The notes beneath the pieces were generated by a model. The model worked only from the letters and a program-made list of their open reading frames with translations. It did not search any database and was not told where the DNA came from. The position numbers and the translations under genes were made by a program. From assembly GCA_037893245.1 (NCBI GenBank), contig JBAIAA010000094.1, positions 2,108,001 through 2,172,000 on the forward strand: DNA of 64,000 bases, written 5' to 3'. Origin of the DNA: Crossaster papposus (Eukaryota; Echinodermata; Asteroidea; Velatida; Solasteridae). Numbering within the stretch: position 1 is the first letter of the stretch; each line of letters opens with the position of its first letter. Shown here one piece after another: positions 58,139 to 64,000 of this stretch.

Positions 58139-60094
58139 GGCTCAGATGTCGAGCTGCTGAGTGTCTCTTCATTCTCGAACAACGTTGAGGTTCGCAGCTC
58201 AGATATAAGTCGAGAAAATTATCCTCATTCGCAGCCATGTTTTTTTTATGTGTATCTATGTACACGTGTATGCAGCATTGGCCTATGTCGCCAGTGTCCT
58301 GACGCATGAGTCTCACAGTTTGGGTTCTTTCCATTGAGAGATTTGGCAATATTTTGGCTCAGATGTCGAGCTGGTAAGTGTCTCTTCATTCTCGAACAAC
58401 GTTGAGGTTCGCAGCTCAAATATAAGTCGAGAAAATTATCCTCATTCGCAGCCATGTTTTCTTATGTGTATCTATGTACAAGTGTATTGCCGCATAGGCC
58501 TATGTCGCCAGTGCCCTGACGCATGAGTCTCACAGTTTGGGTTCTTTCCATTGAGAAATTTGGCAATATTTTGGCTGAGATGTCGAGCTGGTGAGTGTCT
58601 CTTCATTCTCGAACAACGTTGAGGTTCGCAGCTAAGATATAAGTCGAAAAAATTATCCTCATTCGCAGCCACCTTTTCTTATGTGTATGTTTGTACACGT
58701 GTATTGCCGCATAGGCCTATGCCGCCAGTGGCCTGACGCATGAGTCTCACGGTTTGGGTTTTTTTCCAGTGAGAAGTTTGGCAATATTTTGGCTCAGATG
58801 TCGAGCTGGTGAGAGTCTCTTCATTCTCGAACAACGTTGAGGTTCGCAGCTCAGATATAAGTCGAGAAAATTATCCTCATTCGCAGCCATGTTTTCTTAT
58901 GTGTATCTATGTACACGTGTATTGCCGCATTGGCCTATGTCGCCAGTGCCCTGACGCATGAGTCTCACAGATTGGGTTCTTTCCATTGAGAAATTTGGCA
59001 AAATTTTGGCTCAGATGTCGAGCTGGTGAGTGTCTCTTCATTCTCGAACAACGTTGAGGTTCGCAGCTAAGATATAAGTCGAAAAAATTATCCTCATTCG
59101 CAGCCACCTTTTCTTATGTGTATGTTTGTACACGTGTATTGCCGCATAGGCCTATGCCGCCAGTGGCCTGACGCATGAGTCTCACGGTTTGGTTTTTTTT
59201 CGAGTGAGAAGTTTGGCAATATTTTGGCTCAGATGTCGAGCTGGTGAGAGTCTCTTCATTCTCGAACAACGTTGAGGTTCACAGCTCAGATATAAGTCGA
59301 GAAAATTATCCTCATTCGCAGCCATGTTTTCTTATGTGTATCTATGTACACGTGTATTGCCGCATTGGCCTATGTCGCCAGTGCCCTGACGCATGAGTCT
59401 CACAGTTTGGGTTCTTTTCATTGAGAAATTTGGCAATATTTTGGCTGAGATGTCGAGCTGGTAAGTGTCTCTTCATTCTCGAACAACGTTGAGGTTCGCA
59501 GCTCAAATATAAGTCGAGAAAATTATCCTCATTCGCAGCCATGTTTTCTTATGTGTATCTATGTACACGTGTATTGCCGCATTGGCCTATGTCGCCAGTG
59601 CCCTGACGCATGAGTCTCACAGTTTGGTTTTTTTACCATTGAAAAATTTGGCAATATTTTGGCACAGATGTCGAGCTGGTGAGTGTCTCTTCATTCTCGA
59701 ACAACGTTGAGGTTCGCAGCTCAGATATAAGTCAAGAAAATTATCCTCATTCGCAGCCACCTTTTCTTATGTGTATGTTTGTACACGTGTATTGCCGCAT
59801 TGGCCTAAGCCGCCAGTGGCCTGACGCATGAGTCTCACAGTTTGGGTTCTTTCCATTGAGAGATTTGGCAATATTTTGGCTCAGATGTCGAGCTGGTGAG
59901 TGTCTCTTCATTCTCGAACAACGTTGAGGTTCGCAGCTCAGATACAAGTCGAGAAAATTATCCTCATTCGCAGCCATGTTTTCTTATGTGTATCTATGTA
60001 CACGAGTATTGCCGCATTGGCCTAGGTCGCAAGTGCCCTGACGCATGAGTCTAGCAGTTTGGGTTCTTTCCATTGAGAAATTTGGCAATATTTT

Positions 60095-60528
60095 GGCTCA
60101 GATGTCGAGCTGGTGAGAGTCTCTTCATTCTCGAACAACGTTGAGGTTCGAAGCTCAGATATAAGTCGAGAACATTATCCTCATTCGCAGCCATGTTTTC
60201 TTATGTGTATCTATGTACACGTGTATTGGTGCATTGTCCTATGTCGCCAGTGCCCTGACGCACAAGTCTCACAGTTTGGGTTCTTTCCATTGAGAAATTT
60301 GGCAATATTTTGGCTCAGATGTCGAGATGGTTAGTGTCCCTTCATTCTCAAACAACGTTGAGGTTCGCAGCTCAGATATAAGTCGGGAACATTATCCTCA
60401 TTCGCAGCCATGTTTTCTTATGTGTATCTATGTACACGTGTATTGGTGCATTGTCCTATGTCGCCAGTGCCCTGACGCACAAGTCTCACAGTTTGGGTTC
60501 TTTCCATTGAGAAATTTGGCAATATTTT
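60095..60528 (+). repeat. Single-monomer duplication of the GGTGCATTGTCC type
   Basis: Monomers 60095-60311 and 60312-60528 both carry GGTGCATTGTCC (60228 and 60445) and GACGCACAAGTCTC. In the 14-mer units at 54.2 and 57.2 kb this monomer occurs once. The left ends differ (GAGCTGGTGAGAGTC against GAGATGGTTAGTGTCCC), so the duplication exchanged only part of the unit. Confidence 0.82.
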
Positions 60529-62351
60529 GGCACAGATGTCGAGCTGGTGAGTGTCTCTTCATTCTCGAACAACGTTGAGGTTCGCAGCTCAAATATAAGT
60601 CGAGAAAATTATCCTCATTCGCAGCCACCTTTTCTGATGTGTATGTTTGTACACTTGTATTGCCGCATAGGCCTATGCCGCCAGTGGCCTGACGCATGAG
60701 TCTCACAGTTTGGGTTCTTTCCATTGAGAGATTTGGCAATATTTTGGCTCAGATGTCGAGCTGGTGAGTGTCTCTTCATTCTCGAACAACGTTGAGGTTC
60801 GCAACTCAAATATAAGTCGAGAAAATTATCCTCATTCGCAGCCATGTTTTCTTATGTGTATCTATGTACACGTGTATTGCCGCATTGGCCTATGTCGCCA
60901 GTGCCCTGACGCATGAGTCTCACAGTTTGGTTTTTTTACCATTGAGAAATTTGGCAATATTTTGGCACAGATGTCGAGCTGGTGAGTGTCTCTTCATTCT
61001 CGAACAACGTTGAGGTTCGCAGCTCAGATATAAGTCAAGAAAATTATCCTCATTCGCAGCCACCTTTTCTTATGTGTATGTTTGTACACGTGTATTGCCG
61101 CATTGGCCTAGGTCGCAAGTGCCCTGACGCATGAGTCTAGCAGTTTGGGTTCTGTCCATTGAGAAATTTGGCAATATTTTGGCTCAGATGTCGAGCTGGT
61201 GAGAGTCTCTTCATTCTCGAACAACGTTGAGGTTCGCTGCTCAGATATAAGTCGAGAAAATTATCCTCATTCGCAGCCATGTTTTCTTATGTGTATCTAT
61301 GTACACGTGTATTGCCGCATTGGCCTATGTCGCCAGTGCCCTGACGCATGAGTCTCACAGTTTGGGTTCTTTTCATTGAGAAATTTGGCAATATTTTGGC
61401 TCAGATGTCGACCTGGTGAGTGTCTCTTGATTCTCGAACAACGTTGAGGTTCACAGCTCAGATATAAGTCAAGAAAATTATCCTCATTCGCAGCCACCTT
61501 TTCTTATGTGTATGTTTGTACACGTGTATTGCAGCATAGGCCTATGCCGCCAGTCGCCTGACGCATGAGTCTCACAGTTTGGGTTCTTTCCATTGAGAGA
61601 TTTGGCAATATTTTGGCTCAGATGTCGAGCTGGTGAGTGTCTCTTCATTCTCGAACAACGTTGAGGTTCGCAGCTCAGATACAAGTCGAGAAAATTATCC
61701 TCATTCGCAGCCATGTTTTCTTATGTGTATCTATGTACACGAGTATTGCCGCATTGGCCTAGGTCGCCAGTGCCCTGACGCATGAGTCTCACAGTTTGGG
61801 TTCTTTCCATTGAGAAATTTGGCAATATTTTGGCACAGATGTCGAGCTGGTGAGTGTCTCTTTATTCTCGAACAACGTTGATGTTCGCAGCTCAAATATA
61901 AGTCGAGAAAATTATCCTCATTCGCAGCCACCTTTTCTGATGTGTATGTTTGTACACTTGTATTGCCGCATAGGCCTATGCCGCCAGTGGCCTGACGCAT
62001 GAGTCTCACAGTTTGGGTTCTTTCCATTGAGAGATTTGGCAATATTTTGGCTCAGATGTCGAGCTGGTGAGTGTCTCTTCATTCTCGAACAACGTTGAGG
62101 TTCGCAGCTCAGATACAAGTCGAGAAAATTATCCTCATTCGCAGCCATGTTTTCTTATGTGTATCTATGTACACGAGTATTGCCGCATTGGCCTAGGTCG
62201 CCACTGCCCTGACGCATGAGTCTAGCAGTTTGGGTTCTTTCCATTGAGAAATTTGGCAATATTTTGGCTCAGATGTCGAGCTGGTGAGCGTCTCTTCATT
62301 CTCGAACAACGTTGAGGTTCGCTGCTAAGATATAAGTCGAGAAAATTATCC
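60529..62351 (+). repeat. Heterogeneous monomers, right part of window
   Basis: Continuous 217-bp monomers with frequent individual changes (GGCACAGATG, TTTTTTTACCATTGAG, GTCAAGAAAATT, ACACGAGTATTG, GTCTAGCAG, GTTGATGTTCGC). Some changes recur in two or three copies at irregular distances, but I found no clean long HOR period. No gene or unique sequence. Confidence 0.75.
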
Positions 62352-64000
62352 TCATTCGCAGCCACCTTTTCTTATGTGTATGTTTGTACACGTGTATTGC
62401 CGCATTGGCCTATGCCGCCAGTGCCCTGACGCATGAGTCTCACAGTTTGGGTTCTTTCTATTGAGAAATTTGGCAATATTTTGGCTCCGATGTCGAGCTG
62501 GTGAGTGTCTCTTCATTCTCGAACAACGTTGAGGTTCGCAGCTCAGATATAAGTCGAGAAAATTATCCTCATTCGCAGCCATGTTTTCTTATGTGTATCT
62601 ATGTACACGTGTATTGCCGCATTGGCCTATGTTGCCAGTGCCCTGACGCATGAGTCTCACAGTTTGGGTTCTTTCCATTGAGAAATTTGGCAATATTTTG
62701 GCTCAGATATCGAGCTGGTGAGTGTCTCTTCATTCTCGAACAACGTTGAGGTTCGCAGCTCAAATATAAGTCGAGAAAATTGTCCTCATTCGCAGCCACC
62801 TTTTCTTAGGTGTATCTATGTACACGTGTATTGGCGCATTTTCCTATGCCGCCAGTGCACTGACGCATGAGTCTCACAGGTTAGGTTCTTTCCATTAAGA
62901 AATTTGGCAATATTTTGGCTCAGATGTCGAGCTGGTGAGCGTCTCTTCATTCTCGAACAACGTTGAGGTTCGCAGCTAAGATATAAGTCGAGAAAATTAT
63001 CCTCATTCGCAGCCACCTTTTCTTATGTGTATGTTTGTACACGTGTATTGCCGCATTGGCCTATGCCGCCAGTGCCCTGACGCATGAGTCTCACAGTTTG
63101 GGTTCTTTCTATTGAGAAATTTGGCAATATTTTGGCTCAGATATCGAGCTGGTGAGCGTCTCTTCATTCTGGAACAACGTTGAGGTTCGCAGCTCAAATA
63201 TAAGTCGAGAAAATTGTCCTCATTCGCAGCCACCTTTTCTTAGGTGTATCTATGTACACGTGTATTGGCGCATTGGCCTATGCCGCCAGTGCCCTGACGC
63301 ATGAGTCTCACAGTTAGGGTTCTTTCCATTAAAACAATTTGGCAATATTTTGGCTCAGATGTCGAGCTGGTGAGCGTCTATTCATTCTCGAACAACGTTG
63401 AGGTTTGCAGCTCAAATATAAGTCGAGAAAATTATCCTCATTCGCAGCCATGTTTTCTTATGTGTATCTATGTACACGTGTATTGCCGCATTGGCCTAAT
63501 GTCGCCAGTGCCCTGACGCATGAGTCTCACAGTTTGGGTTCTTTCCATTAAGAAATTTGCCAATATTTTGGCTCAGATGTCGAGCTGGTGAGCGTCTCTT
63601 CATTCTCGAACAACGTTGAGGTTCGCAGCTATGATATAAGTCGAGAAAATTATCCTCATTCGCAGCCACCTTTTCTTATGTGTATGTTTGTACACGTGTA
63701 TTGCCGCATTGGCCTATGCCGCCAGTGCCCTGACGCATGAGTCTCACAGTTTGGATTCTTTCTATTGAGAAATTTGGCAATATTTTGGCTCCGATGTCGA
63801 GCTGGTGAGTGTCTCTTCATTCTCGAACAACGTTGAGGTTCGCAGCTCAGATATAAGTCGAGAAAATTATCCTCATTCGCAGCCATGTTTTCTTATGTGT
63901 ATCTATGTACACGTGTATTGCCGCATAGGCCTATGTTGCCAGTGCCCTGACGCATGAGTCTCACAGTTTGGGTTCTTTCCATTGAGAAATTTGCCAATAT
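62352..64000 (+). repeat. Rightmost monomers with private GAGCGTC variant
   Basis: From about 62.28 kb five monomers have CTGGTGAGCGTCT instead of GTGAGTGTCT, and two have AAATTGTCCTC with TTTCTTAGGTGTATC. Neither variant was seen elsewhere. A six-monomer repeat (shift 1304) links about 62.35-62.58 kb with 63.66-63.89 kb. The window stops inside a monomer. Confidence 0.75.

Larger units (their letters stand above)
57744..60528 (+). repeat. 14-mer HOR unit 3, rearranged
   Basis: Starts like units 1 and 2 (C, T13, then GAGAGATTTGG, TACAAGTGTATTG, GTCGAAAAAATTATCC), then two monomers are missing: marks such as TTTTTTCGAGTGAG come 2567 rather than 3003 bp after their unit 2 positions. Extra monomers near 59.4-60.0 kb restore the 3003 spacing for GGTGCATTGTCC (57226 to 60228). 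New changes include ACACGAGTATTG and GTCTAGCAG. Confidence 0.8.
1..64000 (+). repeat. 217-bp satellite DNA array, about 296 monomers, unrecognised family
   Basis: The same unit recurs every 217-218 bases from end to end, always in one orientation. Invariant landmarks in nearly every copy are GAGCTGGTGAGTGTCTCTTC, GAACAACGTTGAGGTTCGC, ATTATCCTCATTCGCA, and TTGGCAATATTTTGGC across the unit boundary. A representative monomer has 47 C, 50 G and 10 CpG in 217 bp. Period variation comes mainly from the length of a T tract near monomer positions 181-193, and from thirteen copies with a 39-bp deletion. The array has no unique spacer, no transposon insertion and no strand switch that I can see. Both window ends lie inside a monomer, so the full array is longer. 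I do not recognise the sequence as a named satellite. Size, homogeneity and higher-order structure are typical of centromeric or other heterochromatic satellites; the chromosomal location is inference only. Confidence 0.98.

Noticed and set aside
1-64000. CENP-B box
   Set aside because: I looked for the TTCG-4-A-2-CGGG pattern on both strands of the consensus. TTCG occurs twice per monomer, but CGGG is essentially absent (isolated single-copy changes only), so there is no box.
1-64000. CRISPR array
   Set aside because: Repeats are contiguous, 217 bp long and without unique spacers.
1-64000. Ribosomal intergenic-spacer subrepeats or a tandem gene cluster
   Set aside because: No rRNA, 5S, tRNA or histone-like sequence interrupts the monomers anywhere in 64 kb.
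1-64000. Transposable element insertions or inverted array segments
   Set aside because: No break of the monomer sequence, no terminal repeats and no target-site duplications were seen; the landmark motifs keep the same orientation throughout.

Overview
The whole 64 kb window is one uninterrupted, single-orientation satellite DNA array. The basic unit is a monomer of about 217 bp, with 218 bp variants caused by T-run length. I estimate about 296 head-to-tail copies. The array fills the window from the first base to the last, so both of its edges lie outside. I see no protein-coding gene, RNA gene, transposon, unique spacer or inverted segment. The many 60-146 codon reading frames on both strands are the same satellite read over and over; because 217 is not a multiple of 3, every reading frame changes at each monomer. 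The organism is a eukaryote. A centromeric, pericentromeric or heterochromatic sex/B-chromosome block is the usual home of such an array, but I do not recognise the satellite family and cannot name the species.

Consensus properties (counted by hand on one representative monomer): 217 bp, about 45% GC, 10 CpG (close to random expectation, so no CpG depletion), a TACACGTGTA dyad near monomer position 122-131, a GGCCTA core at 142-147 that becomes a perfect 14-bp palindrome in one family, a T-rich tract of variable length near 181-193, and an AATATT close to the monomer boundary. Monomer position 1 is defined here as the first G of GGCTCAGATG. Three main monomer families differ by linked variants in positions 97-145: family 1 (CCATGTTTTC, TACACGTGTA, GCATTGGCCTA), family 2 (CCACCTTTTCTGA, TACACTTGTA, GCATAGGCCTATGC) and family 3 (family 2-like left part with TACACGTGTA).

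Layout. 1-1302: mixed monomers including an exact single-monomer duplication. 1303-5210: tetramer higher-order repeat (HOR, 868/869 bp) with a private TTTTCAAACAACG monomer pair. 5211-7594: mixed. 7595-11939: two 2172/2173-bp decamers. 10559-22080: a large tandem duplication, 6086 bp (28 monomers) followed by 5436 bp (25 monomers), the copies differing by whole-monomer steps. 22375-33043: five decamer units of 2133-2134 bp, each carrying a nested 435-bp dimer and one 178-bp truncated monomer; the units alternate as alpha-beta-alpha-beta-alpha, giving a 20-mer super-period of 4267-4268 bp. 31997-37131: a 2785-bp 13-mer followed by a shortened 2350-bp version. 37680-48700: return of the 8-19 kb type, with 1520-bp and 6251-bp duplications. 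49310-52600: return of the 34.7-38 kb type. 51738-57743: two 3003-bp 14-mers and a rearranged third up to about 60.5 kb. 60.5-64 kb: more heterogeneous monomers with private variants.

The array therefore has four to five nested scales (217, 435, 2134, 4267 bp and segmental duplications of about 6 kb and possibly about 29 kb). Thirteen copies of one truncated monomer, in two lineages, serve as a built-in tracer for how the blocks were copied.
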